NCBI GenBank assembly: GCA_023301665.1 | Contig: JALZUL010000108.1 | Span: 1 to 5,286, forward strand | Direction of reading: 5' to 3' | Source: Ascidiaceihabitans sp. | GTDB taxonomy: Bacteria; Pseudomonadota; Alphaproteobacteria; Rhodobacterales; Rhodobacteraceae | DNA: 5,286 nt | The notes under the pieces: generated by a model | Told to the model about the DNA's origin: nothing | The model's input: only the letters and a program-made list of their open reading frames with translations | Databases searched by the model: none | Shown here: positions 4,985 through 5,286 of the stretch, piece after piece | How positions within the stretch are numbered: position 1 is the first letter of the stretch | Layout: each line of letters starts with the position of its first letter | Made by a program: the position numbers and the translations under genes

Positions 4985-5286
4985 GATGCATCCTGAGTTT
5001 CTGGACCTTTGTTCAAGCGATCGAGCAACTTCATCGCTGCGGTGCTGATACGCGCTACAAAGCCGCCATCAGCAACGGCAGCTTCTGCAAACAATGGGAT
5101 GCGGGTTTCTGGCAAGCCCTCTGGGCGTACAACCAGTTCTGCGAGTTCTTGACCCTGCGTGATTGGGGCTTGAATCGGTCCGTTATAAACAATTTCTGCC
5201 GGAATTTCGTGGCCACCCAAAACAGGGAGCAACACACTGATATCCTCAGCGGGGACGAGCCCGACGTTTGGTACTTTGCCCATCCA
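4981..5286 (-). CDS. D-alanyl-D-alanine carboxypeptidase (PBP5 type), C-terminal part
   Basis: The last 101 residues of a gene cut by the right window edge; the penicillin-binding catalytic domain with its SxxK site lies outside. What is visible is the PBP5-type C-terminal beta-domain: VLLPVLGGHEIPAEIVYNG followed by PIQAPITQGQELAEL, which matches the pattern of E. coli DacA (strand, NGP-(L/I)-xAPI-xxGQ, then IPL). The tail FVARISTAAMKLLDRL is a likely amphipathic membrane-anchoring helix. The enzyme trims the terminal D-alanine of peptidoglycan pentapeptides in the periplasm. A Met is encoded at 5283, but the frame stays open upstream (Trp codon at 5284-5286), and the domain is clearly internal, so it is not a start. 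The TGA overlaps the tmk ATG by four bases. Paralogue (DacA, DacC or DacF) cannot be decided. Confidence 0.9.
   Translation of the reverse strand, partial: WMGKVPNVGLVPAEDISVLLPVLGGHEIPAEIVYNGPIQAPITQGQELAELVVRPEGLPETRIPLFAEAAVADGGFVARISTAAMKLLDRLNKGPETQDAS

Noticed and set aside
1..5286. CRISPR array, tRNA, rRNA, insertion sequence
   Set aside because: I saw no regularly spaced repeats, cloverleaf-like segments, rRNA motifs, transposase or terminal inverted repeats when reading both strands by eye.

Overview
The window looks like chromosomal DNA of an alphaproteobacterium, most likely the Roseobacter group (Rhodobacterales). The grounds are moderate GC with Roseobacter-like protein sequences, and the gene order D-Ala-D-Ala carboxypeptidase, tmk, holB, TatD-family nuclease, metallo-beta-lactamase hydrolase. 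I know this order as a conserved housekeeping string in that group, and its core (tmk-holB-ycfH) is also found in E. coli. The taxonomic call comes from memory of protein and gene-order patterns, not from a search.

Layout from right to left, which is the direction of transcription for all but one gene: the C-terminal end of a PBP5-type carboxypeptidase (4981-5286, cut by the window edge) overlaps tmk (4346-4984) by 4 bases. A convergent hairpin follows. Next comes a two-gene block, a plus-strand gene for an exported 129-residue DM13-domain protein (3899-4288) and a divergent TetR/AcrR-family repressor gene (3166-3711). The housekeeping string then resumes with holB (1992-3107), a TatD/YcfH-like DNase (1171-1977) and a PhnP-like metallo-beta-lactamase hydrolase (371-1171). 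The left edge holds the first 101 codons of an AEC-family membrane transporter (1-303).

The housekeeping genes cover cell-wall trimming (carboxypeptidase), dTTP supply (Tmk), the replication clamp loader (HolB) and DNA or nucleotide hydrolysis (TatD, MBL). Their tight spacing (ATGA and TAATG overlaps, a 14-base gap) indicates translational coupling within one transcript. The DM13/TetR pair breaks the string between tmk and holB, so holB probably depends on read-through from the tetR promoter or on a promoter of its own.

The most interesting part is the DM13/TetR pair. The 187-base divergent intergenic region holds a near-perfect 16-bp palindrome and a second related site 36 bases away, lying inside a recognisable tetR promoter. 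The repressor carries a CxxC at the place where NemR-type regulators have their reactive cysteine. The secreted partner has one cysteine, in the DM13 signature. Together they look like a small self-regulated envelope redox or electrophile-response module. Its function is inferred and not proven by the sequence.
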